DNA of 64,000 bases from Corynebacterium yudongzhengii (GTDB lineage: Bacteria; Actinomycetota; Actinomycetes; Mycobacteriales; Mycobacteriaceae): the NCBI RefSeq assembly GCF_003065405.1, contig NZ_CP026947.1, positions 744,001 to 808,000 of the forward strand, read 5' to 3'. The notes beneath the pieces were generated by a model. That model did no database searches. It was not told the DNA's origin and worked only from the letters and a program-made list of their open reading frames with translations. The stretch's first letter is position 1, and every line of letters begins with the position of its first letter. Made by a program: the position numbers and the translations under genes. Below are positions 8,742 to 17,097 of the stretch, in pieces.

Positions 8742-9178
8742 GGTGGTGAATTACTCCTTAATATATAAGGCTGAAACGCGGCGGCGGCCGCGAGGTATCG
8801 CTACCACTGTAGAAGGCATGCGAACTAAAGCGTTCAGCGCCTCGCGGAGTATAAGAAAAATCGGTTGAATTGCACTGCGCTTGAGCGGGGAAGCGCACGC
8901 TGGGGTCGATCCCCGAAAAGGTGCAAACTTTCGGACGATAAGGCCCACGGCGCAGTGTGAATTGGCTAACTCGCAAAAGCTGCCGTGACGGAGCACTGTT
9001 CGCCCCACCTGCACTGAGGCTGTAAGCTTCGGAATCGTATGGGCGGCCGCTGGCAGCCCCTTAGAAGGTAACGGAGGAAAGAGGCCAGAAAACGGGCCCG
9101 CATCCATTATCCTGCTTAGGTAGGAATGTTCTGGTTCGAGCATTCAGAAGAATTGTGTGGACAGGAAGGCAGACGGAC
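8742..9178. other. Divergent intergenic region ltsA/ctaC, no gene seen
   Basis: 437 bp between two divergent genes. The open frame on the minus strand has no family likeness and no ribosome site, so it is treated as empty. The left half holds the likely ltsA promoter. No clear promoter was picked for ctaC; the region just before it is purine-rich and carries an AGGAAGG ribosome site. Confidence 0.6.
8849..8854 (-). promoter_or_regulatory. -10 box TATACT of ltsA
   Basis: A near-consensus TATACT on the minus strand, about 107 bp before the ltsA ATG. Transcription would give a leader of roughly 100 nt carrying AAGGAG. Confidence 0.5.
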
Positions 9179-10273
9179 GTGGAACAGCGTTTGAAGCGCG
9201 GACTCGGTCGCAAGACCGTCCTGGGCGGAATGATTGCCCTGGGCGCTACGGCACTCGTCGGTTGTGAGGTGGCACCGCCGGAAGCGATGTCGTCGATTCT
9301 GGACATGGGCTGGCCCGACCCGGTGACCCCGGAGGGCGAAGGCATGTATAACTTCTGGGTCTGGGTCTGGGTGACCGCCTGGATCATCGGCATCATCATG
9401 TGGTCGCTGTTCCTGGTTGCCATCTTCAAGTGGAACCGCAAGGCCCAAGAAAAGAAGGGCAAGGGCGAGTTCCCGCGCCAGCTGCAGTACAACGTCCCGC
9501 TGGAGCTGGTCCTCACCGTTATCCCGATCATCATCGTCATGGGCCTGTTCTTCTTCACCGTCCAGGCTCAGCAGAAGGTCGTCGCTCTGGATAAGAACCC
9601 CGAGGTCGCCGTCGACGTCACCGCCTACCAGTGGAACTGGAAATTCGGTTACGCCGAGGTCGGCGAGGAGCTCAGCCCGACCGGCCAGCTCTACGTCGGC
9701 GAGGATGAGGAGCGTCAGGCTCTCGCCGAGGAGACCCGTTACGACGACGAGAGCGTTCACAACGCGAACCCGATCCACGGTGAGTCGAAGGGTGATCACT
9801 CTTACCTGAACTACAACGAGATCGAGACCGTCGGCTCCACCGAGGAGGTTCCGGTTCTGGTTCTGCCGGCCGACACCCCGGTTGAGTTCCGTCTCGCCTC
9901 CGGCGACGTGGCCCACTCCTTCTGGGTCCCGGAGTTCCTCTTCAAGCGCGACGCGTACGCACACCCGGAGGCCAACTCCCAGGAGCGTGCCTTCCAGGTG
10001 GAGTCCATCGAGGAGGGCGCCTACGTCGGCCGCTGTGCTGAGATGTGCGGTACCTACCACGCCATGATGAACTTCGAGATCCGCGTGGTCTCCCCGGAGG
10101 CCTTCACCGAGTACATTGAGTACCGCGACAACAACCCGGAGGCCCCGAACTCGGAGGCGCTGGAGGCAATCGGTGAGGATCCGTACGCGGTGACCACCCA
10201 GCCGTTCAACTCTGACCGCACCGGCACCCGCTCGGGTGACGATAACGTCATTGACCCCCAGCGGGCCGCCTAA
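9179..10273 (+). CDS. ctaC: Cytochrome aa3 oxidase subunit II, lipoprotein
   Basis: CuA subunit of the terminal oxidase, passing electrons from the bc1 complex to heme a. 364 residues from the GTG at 9179, which has AGGAAGG about 10 nt upstream; starting earlier would spoil the signal peptide. The lipobox LVGC puts the acylated cysteine at C29. Two membrane helices (about 58-84 and 100-118) and a cupredoxin domain follow. The CuA ligands are visible in ADVAHSFWVPEF and CAEMCGTYHAMM. QWNWKFGY is the aromatic electron-entry patch. The extra charged loop between the first strands is typical of actinobacterial CtaC, which docks on the QcrCAB complex. Confidence 0.97.
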   Translation: MEQRLKRGLGRKTVLGGMIALGATALVGCEVAPPEAMSSILDMGWPDPVTPEGEGMYNFWVWVWVTAWIIGIIMWSLFLVAIFKWNRKAQEKKGKGEFPRQLQYNVPLELVLTVIPIIIVMGLFFFTVQAQQKVVALDKNPEVAVDVTAYQWNWKFGYAEVGEELSPTGQLYVGEDEERQALAEETRYDDESVHNANPIHGESKGDHSYLNYNEIETVGSTEEVPVLVLPADTPVEFRLASGDVAHSFWVPEFLFKRDAYAHPEANSQERAFQVESIEEGAYVGRCAEMCGTYHAMMNFEIRVVSPEAFTEYIEYRDNNPEAPNSEALEAIGEDPYAVTTQPFNSDRTGTRSGDDNVIDPQRAA

Positions 10274-10332
10274 AAACTCGATGTCAGTGGACGCTTCATC
10301 AGCGTCGCTGGAAGGAATACTAAGGAGAAAAC

Positions 10333-10764
10333 ATGCGTCCTGGCGCCAAAGTGATGTTCACGATCGCCATCTTCTTGACGATCATGTCGGTGATCTACAT
10401 CTTCGCAACCATGTGGGTGCAGGATGACGGCTACCTTGTCGGCCTAGAGTGGGTCGGTGCCGTCTCCATGATCCTGGCCACCGTCCTGGCACTCATGCTC
10501 GGCGGCTACATGCAGTTCATCGGTAGCCGCATCGACCTGCTGCCCGAGGACTACGAGGAGGCTGAGGTTGAGGATGCCGCCGGCACCTACGGTTTCTTCT
10601 CCCCGAGCTCCATCTGGCCGTTCGCCATGTCCGCGGCCGTCGCCGTGCTCGGCTTCGGTGTGATCTTCATGTACTACTGGATGATCGCCCTCGGCGCGAT
10701 CCTCTTGGTCTGGACCTGCACCATGCTCAACCTGCAGTACGGCCTTCCTAAGGAAAAGCACTAA
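10333..10764 (+). CDS. ctaF: Cytochrome aa3 oxidase subunit IV
   Basis: Small actinobacterial oxidase subunit, 143 residues, with four membrane helices (about 7-27, 38-58, 92-110 and 112-133) and a charged loop ([13 protein letters not shown]) between helices 2 and 3. The ATG follows AAGGAGAA. It lies 59 bp after ctaC and ends in a strong terminator, so ctaC-ctaF is a two-gene unit. Subunit I (ctaD) is not in the window, as usual in corynebacteria. Confidence 0.93.
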   Translation: MRPGAKVMFTIAIFLTIMSVIYIFATMWVQDDGYLVGLEWVGAVSMILATVLALMLGGYMQFIGSRIDLLPEDYEEAEVEDAAGTYGFFSPSSIWPFAMSAAVAVLGFGVIFMYYWMIALGAILLVWTCTMLNLQYGLPKEKH

Positions 10765-10798
10765 GCCTCACCTTCCTTCCGGCACACGCGCCTGAGAG

Positions 10799-10848
10799 AC
10801 CCTGTCGGTCGCTGCGAGGACACCGTCCTCCGGCCCGGCAGGGTTTTT
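10799..10848 (+). terminator. Terminator after ctaF
   Basis: ACCCTGTCGG pairs with CCGGCAGGG around a second small stem, followed by TTTTT. Confidence 0.8.
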
Positions 10849-11081
10849 GCGTTGCTGTACGTTGCTGTTGGCGCACTGGCGGCTTTAGGGCGCTGCGGGG
10901 CGCTCCGGCTCTCCAGCTAGAGGAGGAGGGCCCGCCTTTAGCGCGGTCTCTCGATCCGGTGGAGGGGGTCAACCGAAAGTTGGTTTTCAGGCTTATATAG
11001 GGCCGTACCGAGCCAAATCCGTGTGATATCTGTCTCTGCTGTCATTTCCCGCAAAGCCACGTGACAACGCTCTGGATCGGG

Positions 11082-11087
11082 TACGAT
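11082..11087 (+). promoter_or_regulatory. -10 box TACGAT of a possible small RNA
   Basis: GTGACA (11061-11066) and TACGAT are separated by 15 nt. They precede a short structured region that ends in a terminator, with no open reading frame. Confidence 0.35.
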
Positions 11088-11093
11088 TGAGGC

Positions 11094-11219
11094 CGATTCA
11101 CTTTTTTGAGTCTTTCGCAGCTGAACGACGTGACCTGCAGCGATGGGGATCGATACCCCGTCGGATAGCGCACAGGAAAAGTTCCCGAGTCTTCGGAACT
11201 TTTCCTTTTTATTTTTGTC
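11094..11219 (+). ncRNA. Candidate small RNA between ctaF and ctaE
   Basis: A stretch of about 125 nt with a promoter-like sequence just before it and a perfect 12-bp terminator stem at its end. It also holds a hairpin GATGGGG/CCCCGTC with a 7-nt loop near 11141-11161. It has no start codon with a ribosome site, and ctaE downstream has its own leaderless promoter, so the terminator is not needed for ctaF, which already has one. This is an inferred transcript; no RNA family is recognised. Confidence 0.4.
11174..11219 (+). terminator. Strong terminator before ctaE
   Basis: AGGAAAAGTTCC pairs perfectly with GGAACTTTTCCT over a 9-nt loop, followed by TTTTATTTTT. Confidence 0.9.
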
Positions 11220-11301
11220 GGACGTAAAACCGCAGGTGAGCGAGAAGTAGCTCAGACTCGCTCGGGGGTAGACGAGGTGCTTTTCACTGCGTGAACCGTC
11301 A

Positions 11302-11307
11302 TACTGT
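11302..11307 (+). promoter_or_regulatory. -10 box TACTGT of ctaE, leaderless
   Basis: TACTGT ends 5 nt before the GTG at 11313. No Shine-Dalgarno sequence is present. Confidence 0.5.
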
Positions 11308-11312
11308 TAGGC

Positions 11313-11927
11313 GTGACGAGCGTAGTTTCTAACCAAGGTATGGCGACACCGCAGCGTGTCCCGGCACTGAACCGACCCAACATCGTCAGTGTCGGCACGA
11401 TTGTGTTCCTGTCGCAGGAGTTGATGTTCTTCGCCGGGCTCTTCGCGATGTACTTCACGTCGCGTGCGAACGGCCAGAGCGGTGACTGGGCAGAGCAGAC
11501 AGCGAACCTGAATGTTCTGTATGGCATTATCATCACGGCCATCCTGCTCACCTCCTCTGTGACTTCGCAGCTCGGCGTCTTTGCTGCTGAGAAGGGAGAC
11601 GTTTATGGCCTACGCAGGTGGTACTTAGTCACGATCGCCCTCGGAGTCGTCTTCGTGGGCATGGTCGCGTTTGAGTACTACGAGATGATCCACCACGGCG
11701 TGACCATCCAGTCCAGTGTGTATGGCTCGGTGTTCTACATCATCACCGGCTTCCACATGGCGCACGTGATCGCCGGCATCCTCGCCTTCATCGTCGTGAT
11801 GCTGCGCGTCCACAAGTCGAAGTTCACGCCGGCACAGGCGACGGCCGCGATGGTCGTCTCCTACTACTGGCACTTCGTCGACGTCATCTGGATCGGCGTC
11901 TTCATCATCATCTACATCATCCAGTAG
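11313..11927 (+). CDS. ctaE: Cytochrome aa3 oxidase subunit III
   Basis: Membrane subunit of the aa3 oxidase, 204 residues with five helices, the short form usual in actinobacteria. Family marks: SQELMFFAGLFAMYF near residue 30, the ERGDVYGL-like EKGDVYGLRRW near 93, GFHMAHVIAG near 150 and SYYWHFVDVIWIGVF near 185. The start is the GTG at 11313, supported by a leaderless -10 box and by the N-terminus recalled for C. glutamicum CtaE. It leads the ctaE-qcrCAB operon, which builds the bc1-aa3 supercomplex. Confidence 0.96.
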   Translation: MTSVVSNQGMATPQRVPALNRPNIVSVGTIVFLSQELMFFAGLFAMYFTSRANGQSGDWAEQTANLNVLYGIIITAILLTSSVTSQLGVFAAEKGDVYGLRRWYLVTIALGVVFVGMVAFEYYEMIHHGVTIQSSVYGSVFYIITGFHMAHVIAGILAFIVVMLRVHKSKFTPAQATAAMVVSYYWHFVDVIWIGVFIIIYIIQ

Positions 11928-12009
11928 GGAAGCGGTGGGGCCTTACCGCCGAGTCGGTGGCCCTGAGCCGACTGAATACCTCATATTCGAATCGCACTAA
12001 GGGAAAAAG

Positions 12010-12897
12010 ATGGATACCAACTCCAACTCCGCGGAGCAGAAGAACACCGCTTCTGTGGCCGTGAAGCAGTCCCGTCGTCGCCGCAAGCTGCGTAAGACCG
12101 CAGCCGGTGCCGCCGCCCTGACTGTCGGCCTCACCGGCGCCGGTGTGCTGGCTACCGCCCTGACCCCGGATGCGCAGGTTGCCACGGCGCAGCTCGATGA
12201 CCAAGCCCTCATCCAGGAGGGCAAGGACATCTACGACGTCGCCTGCATCACCTGCCACGGCGCGAACCTGCAGGGCGTGCAGGACCGTGGCCCGTCGCTC
12301 GTCGGCGTCGGTGCCGGCTCGGTGTACTTCCAGGTGCACTCCGGCCGTATGCCGATGATGTCGAACGACGCTCAGGCTGAGCGCAAGTCGCCCCGTTACA
12401 CCGAGCAGCAGACCCTGGCCCTGGCCGCCTACGTGGCAGCCAACGGTGGTGGCCCGGGTCTGGTGACCAACGAGGACGGCTCCATCGCCATGGAGGAGCT
12501 TCGCGGCTCCAACTACAACGGCCAGATCCAGGCTGAGGACATCGCCCGCGGCGGCGAGCTCTTCCGCCTGAACTGCGCGTCCTGCCACAACTTCACCGGT
12601 CGTGGCGGCGCTTTGTCCTCCGGTAAGTACGCCCCGGGTCTGGATCCTGCCAACGAGCAGGAGATCTACCAGGCGATGCTCACCGGTCCGCAGAACATGC
12701 CGAAGTTCTCCGACCGGCAGCTCACTGCGGATGAGAAGAAGGACATTATCGCATTTATCAAGGCCTCGAAGGAGACCCCGAGCCCGGGCGGCTGGGCTCT
12801 CGGTGCACTCGGCCCGGTCAGTGAGGGTATCGCCATGTGGCTCATCGGTCTGATGGCCCTGGTCGGTGCTGCTATGTGGATTGGATCGCGCTCATGA
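12010..12897 (+). CDS. qcrC: Di-heme cytochrome c subunit of the bc1 complex
   Basis: Cytochrome cc, which carries electrons directly to the aa3 oxidase because these bacteria lack a soluble cytochrome c. 295 residues: basic N-terminus, membrane helix (about 30-52), two class I heme c domains with CITCH (79-83) and CASCH (189-193), and a C-terminal membrane anchor (about 268-290). SGRMPMM and PQNMPKF supply the axial methionines. GGGAAAAAG-type leader; ATG at 12010. It overlaps qcrA by 4 nt (ATGA), so translation is coupled. Confidence 0.97.
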   Translation: MDTNSNSAEQKNTASVAVKQSRRRRKLRKTAAGAAALTVGLTGAGVLATALTPDAQVATAQLDDQALIQEGKDIYDVACITCHGANLQGVQDRGPSLVGVGAGSVYFQVHSGRMPMMSNDAQAERKSPRYTEQQTLALAAYVAANGGGPGLVTNEDGSIAMEELRGSNYNGQIQAEDIARGGELFRLNCASCHNFTGRGGALSSGKYAPGLDPANEQEIYQAMLTGPQNMPKFSDRQLTADEKKDIIAFIKASKETPSPGGWALGALGPVSEGIAMWLIGLMALVGAAMWIGSRS

Positions 12898-14114
12898 GCA
12901 ACAACGTGAATAGGAACTACACAGACAAAGAACTCGCTGCCATGAGCAACGAGGAGCTCGCGCGCCTCGGCACGGAGCTCGACGACGTCACCGTCGCCTA
13001 CCGCAAGGGCCGCTGGCCGGTCGAGAATGACCCGGCCGAGAAGCGCGCGTCGAATAGCGTCATCATCTGGTTGGCGCTGTCGATCGTGATGGCGATCGCG
13101 TTCTTGGCGGTCTACCTCTTCTGGCCCTGGGAGTACCGCTCGCTCGGCGAGGAAGGCAAGCTCTGGCACACCTTCTACACGCCGGCGCTCGGCCTGACCT
13201 CGGGTCTGTCGATCATCGCCCTGGGCATGGCCGTGGTGACCTACGTGAAGAAGTTCATCCCTGAGGAAATCTCCGTCCAGCGCCGCCACGACGGCCCCTC
13301 GGAGGAGATCGACCGTCGCACCACTACCGCGCTGCTTAACGACGCCTGGGCCACCTCGACCCTCGGCCGTCGCTCGACCCTGAAGGGCATGCTCGGCGCG
13401 GCCGGCGTCCTCTTCGGCCTGGTGGTCGCCGCCCCGCTGGGTGGTGCCATCAAGAACCCGTGGCGCGCCTACGAGATGGACTACTACGGCGACGGTACGC
13501 TGTGGACCTCCGGTTGGACCCTGCACGAGCAGGGCGTGAAGCTCTACCTCGGCCGTGACATCGGCACGACCGCCGAGCTGCACGAGGGCCAGGCTGGCAC
13601 GCACTACAGCACGCAGGGCCTGTCCCGCCTGGTGCGCGTCCGCCCGGAGGACCTCGCCGCCGCCGGTATGGAGACCGTCTTCCCGCTCGCCGAGGAGCAC
13701 GTCAACGATGGCGATCGTTACGACGAGAACGCTGTCGTGTACGAGGAGCACATGCACTCCATCCACGGTCCGCGTAACGCCGTGATGCTGATTCGCCTCC
13801 GTCCGGAGGATGCAGAATCGGTCATCGAGCGTGAGGGGCAGGAGGACTTCCACTACGGCGACTACTACGCCTACTCGAAGATCTGCACCCACGTCGGCTG
13901 CCCGACCTCGCTGTACGAGGCACAGACCCACCGCATTCTGTGCCCTTGCCACCAGTCGCAGTTCGATGCACTGCAGTACGGTAAGCCGATCTTCGGCCCC
14001 GCTGCCCGTGCACTGCCGCAGCTGCCGATCACCGTTGACGAAGAGGGTTACCTGATCGCCAGGGGCAACTTCATTGAGCCCCTCGGCCCGGCATTCTGGG
14101 AGCGTAAGTCCTAA
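12894..14114 (+). CDS. qcrA: Rieske iron-sulfur subunit of the bc1 complex
   Basis: Transfers electrons from menaquinol to QcrC. 406 residues. Three membrane helices (about 54-76, 96-120 and 165-186) form the actinobacterial extended N-terminus; the Rieske domain holds the 2Fe-2S ligands in CTHVGCP and CPCHQS. The ATG at 12894 overlaps the qcrC stop; an in-frame start 57 bp earlier lies within qcrC and is not needed. The gene ends with TAATG, sharing one base with the qcrB start. Confidence 0.97.
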   Translation: MSNNVNRNYTDKELAAMSNEELARLGTELDDVTVAYRKGRWPVENDPAEKRASNSVIIWLALSIVMAIAFLAVYLFWPWEYRSLGEEGKLWHTFYTPALGLTSGLSIIALGMAVVTYVKKFIPEEISVQRRHDGPSEEIDRRTTTALLNDAWATSTLGRRSTLKGMLGAAGVLFGLVVAAPLGGAIKNPWRAYEMDYYGDGTLWTSGWTLHEQGVKLYLGRDIGTTAELHEGQAGTHYSTQGLSRLVRVRPEDLAAAGMETVFPLAEEHVNDGDRYDENAVVYEEHMHSIHGPRNAVMLIRLRPEDAESVIEREGQEDFHYGDYYAYSKICTHVGCPTSLYEAQTHRILCPCHQSQFDALQYGKPIFGPAARALPQLPITVDEEGYLIARGNFIEPLGPAFWERKS

Positions 14115-15754
14115 TGAGCACCAAAACCGATAACCGCCTCGGCGCGATCGCGAACAACGTCGACTCGCGCTACACGATATCCGGATTCCTCCGCCCGCAG
14201 CTGAACAAGGTCTTCCCGACCCACTGGTCCTTCATGCTGGGTGAGGTCGCCCTCTACAGCTTCATCATCCTGCTGCTGACGGGTGTCTACCTCGCACTGT
14301 TCTTCGACCCGTCGATCACCAAGGTGATTTACGACGGTGCGTACCTCCCGCTCAACGGCGTGGAGATGTCGCGCGCCTACGCCACGGCGCTGGACATCTC
14401 GTTCGACGTCCGCGGCGGACTCTTCGTGCGTCAGATGCACCACTGGGCCGCACTGATGTTCATGATGGCCATGGTTGCGCACATGCTGCGCATCTTCTTC
14501 ACCGGCGCGTTCCGTCGCCCGCGTGAGGCCAACTGGATCATCGGCTGCACCCTGATCATGCTGGGTATGGTCGAGGGCTTCCTCGGCTACTCCCTGCCGG
14601 ATGAGCTGCTGTCCGGTACCGGCCTCCGTATTATGTCGGCGATCATCGTCGGCCTGCCGATCATCGGCACCTGGATGCACTGGGCCATCTTCGACGGCGA
14701 CTTCCCGTCGGACCTCATGCTGGACCGCTTCTACATCATGCACGTGCTGATCCTGCCGGGCATCATCCTGGCTCTGATCGCTGCGCACCTGCTGCTGGTC
14801 TGGTACCAGAAGCACACCCAGTTCCCGGGGCCGGGTCGCACCGAGAACAACGTCGTCGGCGTCCGCATCATGCCGGTCTTCGCCACCAAGGCGATTGGTA
14901 TGGGTCTGCTGACCGCGGGTGTGTTGGCGCTGATGTCCGGTCTGACGACGATCAACGCCATCTGGAACCTGGGCCCGTACAACCCGTCGCAGGTCTCCGC
15001 CGGTTCGCAGCCGGACGTCTACATGCTCTGGACCGATGGTCTGGCCCGTGTCGTTCCCGCCTGGGAGATCTACATCGGTAACTACACCATCCCGTCGGTC
15101 ACCTGGGTTGCCCTGCTGGCCATGGCCATGGTCGTGTTGATGTTCGCCTACCCCTGGATCGAGAAGTGGGCCACGGGTGACGACGAGCACCACAACCTCC
15201 TCCAGCGTCCCCGCGACGTTCCGGTTCGCTCGGGCCTGGGTGCTATGGCGATCACCTTCTTTATGCTCATGACGATCTCTGGTGGTAACGACCACGTCGC
15301 CCACTTCTTCCAGATCTCGCTGAACGCCATGACCTGGATCGGTCGCATCGGCATGGTGATCCTCCCGCCGCTGGCCTACTTCATCACCTACCGCATCTGC
15401 GTCTCCCTGCAGCGCGACGACCAGGAGGTCCTCGAGCACGGTATCGAGACCGGCACCATCAAGATGATGCCGAACGGTGCCTTCGTCGAGGTCCACCAGC
15501 CGCTGGGCGGCGTCGACGAGAACGGTCACGCCATCCCGCTCGAGTACGCCGGCGCCAAGGTGCCGAAGCAGCTCAACCAGCTGGGCTACGCGGACACCGA
15601 GGCCCACGGCGGTATGTTCTCCTCCGACGACCCGCAGCTGGGTGAGCGCAAGACGCGCATCGCTCACGACAACGAAGAGGAAGAGCGCCGCATGTTCGAA
15701 AGCCTCAACGAGGCTAACCGTGAGCAGGACCGTCGTAACGGACACATCGACTAA
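14114..15754 (+). CDS. qcrB: Cytochrome b subunit of the bc1 complex
   Basis: Menaquinol-oxidising cytochrome b. 546 residues: an N-terminal cytochrome b6-type part with heme-ligand histidines in [18 protein letters not shown] and in [15 protein letters not shown], the Qo-site [13 protein letters not shown], further helices up to about residue 430, and a cytosolic C-terminal extension of about 110 residues typical of actinobacteria. It is the last gene of the operon, followed by two hairpins. This subunit is the known target of Q203-type inhibitors in mycobacteria. Confidence 0.97.
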   Translation: MSTKTDNRLGAIANNVDSRYTISGFLRPQLNKVFPTHWSFMLGEVALYSFIILLLTGVYLALFFDPSITKVIYDGAYLPLNGVEMSRAYATALDISFDVRGGLFVRQMHHWAALMFMMAMVAHMLRIFFTGAFRRPREANWIIGCTLIMLGMVEGFLGYSLPDELLSGTGLRIMSAIIVGLPIIGTWMHWAIFDGDFPSDLMLDRFYIMHVLILPGIILALIAAHLLLVWYQKHTQFPGPGRTENNVVGVRIMPVFATKAIGMGLLTAGVLALMSGLTTINAIWNLGPYNPSQVSAGSQPDVYMLWTDGLARVVPAWEIYIGNYTIPSVTWVALLAMAMVVLMFAYPWIEKWATGDDEHHNLLQRPRDVPVRSGLGAMAITFFMLMTISGGNDHVAHFFQISLNAMTWIGRIGMVILPPLAYFITYRICVSLQRDDQEVLEHGIETGTIKMMPNGAFVEVHQPLGGVDENGHAIPLEYAGAKVPKQLNQLGYADTEAHGGMFSSDDPQLGERKTRIAHDNEEEERRMFESLNEANREQDRRNGHID

Positions 15755-15763
15755 CGCTCACCG

Positions 15764-15790
15764 GCCCTAGTACAGCTTGTTAGGGCTTTT
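15764..15790 (+). terminator. First hairpin after qcrB
   Basis: GCCCTA pairs with TAGGGC over an 11-nt loop, followed by TTTT. Weak on its own; part of a tandem terminator. Confidence 0.5.
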
Positions 15791-15794
15791 GGGA

Positions 15795-15842
15795 GAGAGA
15801 CCCCGGATCGCTTCTTTAGGGAGGCGGCCGGGGTCTCTTTGT
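15795..15842 (+). terminator. Main terminator of ctaE-qcrCAB
   Basis: A 10-bp stem GAGACCCCGG/CCGGGGTCTC followed by TTTGTG. Confidence 0.8.
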
Positions 15843-16121
15843 GTTCGGGGTATGTCGTGCGGTCAGGGCGTGCGGTCAGGGTTGGGGTCTTCTGGCGATC
15901 GCTGTTTGGATTACGCACGTGCGTAATCGTTGTCAGATGCGGTTTTAATAGTTCTTCTTCGGCAAGACCGTAGCGATGGTTTCCGCGTATTTGGTAAAAG
16001 CCATCCGGCTTCGGCCACCGCGTCCCAGCATCGGCGGCACTGGCACCCACCCCTCAGCAAATCCCGAGCGCGGCGGCACCGGTACTCGCCGCGCGTCGCA
16101 GGAGACCATGTTTCCCGCGTG

Positions 16122-16199
16122 CCTATGAGTTCCCGGGTATTTTTTGATTTCCGATTACGCACGTGCGTAAAACCCGGTTTGCACTATGCGGCGGCATAG
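16122..16199 (+). repeat. 78-bp module, copy A1
   Basis: Starts CCTATGAGTTCCCGGG and ends with a TTACGC...GCGTAA palindrome and a CTATGC...GCATAG palindrome, 29 bp apart start to start. It matches the modules at 16315, 56888 and 57103. Confidence 0.85.
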
Positions 16200-16314
16200 G
16201 GATTCTGGGGCTGTTTTGGTTGCGGGGGCGCTACGGTGACCCCAGAGAGCGAAGGGCGATTGACTCCGACAGCCGAGCCTGGTTTTTACGCACGTGTGCA
16301 AAAAGCAGAGACCT

Positions 16315-16391
16315 CCTATGGGTTCCCCGGGATTCAGCGATTCCCGATTACGCACGTGCGTAATTTCCGCGGAGACTATGCGACGGCATAG
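16315..16391 (+). repeat. 78-bp module, copy A2
   Basis: Same layout as A1, with the palindrome starts 28 bp apart. The sequence between the palindromes is the most variable part. Confidence 0.85.
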
Positions 16392-16487
16392 TGGGGGAGG
16401 CCCCGGCCGCGAGTCGCACGTATCTAAATCGAGGCCATCTATACCGGGTCTGGTCCAGGGTGACGCTGACCCTGGTAACTGGCTCTA

Positions 16488-16503
16488 TTGCGCCCGCGCG
16501 TAA
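16488..16503. repeat. Degenerate palindrome site
   Basis: TTGCGCCCGCGCGTAA, an imperfect member of the same 16-bp family lying after element A. Confidence 0.45.
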
Positions 16504-16604
16504 GAGGGGAGTGCTGGGCCTGTGGGGTGGAGGCGTCATCAGCGACCCAATGCAGTTCACCGAAGCGGCGGACGTCTCGTCGAGAAGCGGTATCCCTGGA
16601 AGGA

Positions 16605-16620
16605 TTACGCACGTGCGCAA
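16605..16620. repeat. Palindrome site after element A
   Basis: TTACGCACGTGCGCAA, one mismatch from the perfect palindrome. A half site (TTACGCACGC) follows near 16678. Confidence 0.65.
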
Positions 16621-16882
16621 TCGGGAGCGTCGAAGCCCACCCACGGATAGTCACACTGTGCACACGAGTCCCTCTATTTACGCACGCAATCTAATGTGAG
16701 GAAGAGCACACTTTAGCTTTTTGTAGTTTAGAATGCGTGACCATGGCCCGCCGACGCCTGGCAGTAAACATTCAGCATTCTGGCATCTCCACTGTTCACG
16801 CGCGCATAGGCTCGCCAACTTCTCCCGCATACACATAAAGAAAAAGCAATGTGTCCTTAACCTCTAGAAAAGGTCACCGTCA

Positions 16883-16899
16883 GATAACAGTCCGATAAC
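16883..16899 (+). promoter_or_regulatory. Direct repeat GATAAC-N5-GATAAC upstream of nlpC
   Basis: Two identical hexamers with an 11-bp period, the layout used by OmpR-type regulators such as MtrA. C. glutamicum nlpC is reported to be under MtrAB control (from memory). A second, weaker pair lies at 16933. Confidence 0.4.
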
Positions 16900-16932
16900 G
16901 GGCGCGTCATTGGACAAGAGTTGTTGCCGTTT

Positions 16933-16949
16933 CGTAACCTAAACGAGAC
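16933..16949 (+). promoter_or_regulatory. Direct repeat CGTAAC-N5-CGAGAC upstream of nlpC
   Basis: Hexamers with an 11-bp period; the second is imperfect. A similar pair precedes the next NlpC/P60 gene at 17946, which supports a shared regulator. Confidence 0.4.
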
Positions 16950-17097
16950 CTTGCGGATAGCCACCACGGCCCGCAGTCCGAAACTGAACGAACGAACGCC
17001 GTCCCCGAGGATCACCCACAGGTAATCCGGGACCGGGGAGCGGAGCGGATCGCACCGCTTCCCGCAACGGCCAAATGTGAAGAACTTGGAGTAATTC

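Larger units (their letters stand above)
15911..16391 (+). repeat. Palindrome-bearing dispersed repeat, copy A
   Basis: About 480 bp matching copy B (56672-57180) along its whole length in the same orientation. It contains six 16-bp palindromes, in order: 15911-15926, 16155-16170, 16184-16199, 16286-16301, 16348-16363 and 16376-16391. Four read TTACGCACGTGCGTAA or close to it; two read CTATGCGRCGGCATAG. Conserved stretches between them include TGTCAGATGCGGTTT just after the first site and GGTAAAAGCCAT near 15992. It is not coding and has no transposase. Confidence 0.85.
15843..17097. other. Gene-free region with palindromic repeats and the nlpC promoter region
   Basis: No credible gene. Open frames here begin or end inside the repeated palindrome (which reads YARA when translated) and have no family likeness. 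15911-16690 holds repeat element A and further single sites; 16700-17097 is the leader and regulatory region of the NlpC/P60 gene. Confidence 0.75.

Noticed and set aside
8751..9143. 130-codon minus-strand frame between ltsA and ctaC
   Set aside because: No ribosome site or family likeness; it covers the probable ltsA promoter.
14111..15745. 544-codon frame opposite qcrB, and similar long frames opposite ileS (62107-63933) and murF/mraY (42451-44250)
   Set aside because: Asp/Arg/His/Gly-rich antisense frames typical of GC-rich coding DNA; no family motifs or start signals.
15911..16699. Small open frames across the palindrome region
   Set aside because: They begin or end in the repeated palindrome (translated YARA), occur on both strands and differ between the two element copies.
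16860..17097. c-di-AMP (ydaO-type) riboswitch before nlpC
   Set aside because: Such switches occur before wall hydrolase genes in actinobacteria, but the GGGTGAAT and GTCAGCTAACC-type conserved stretches are not found here.
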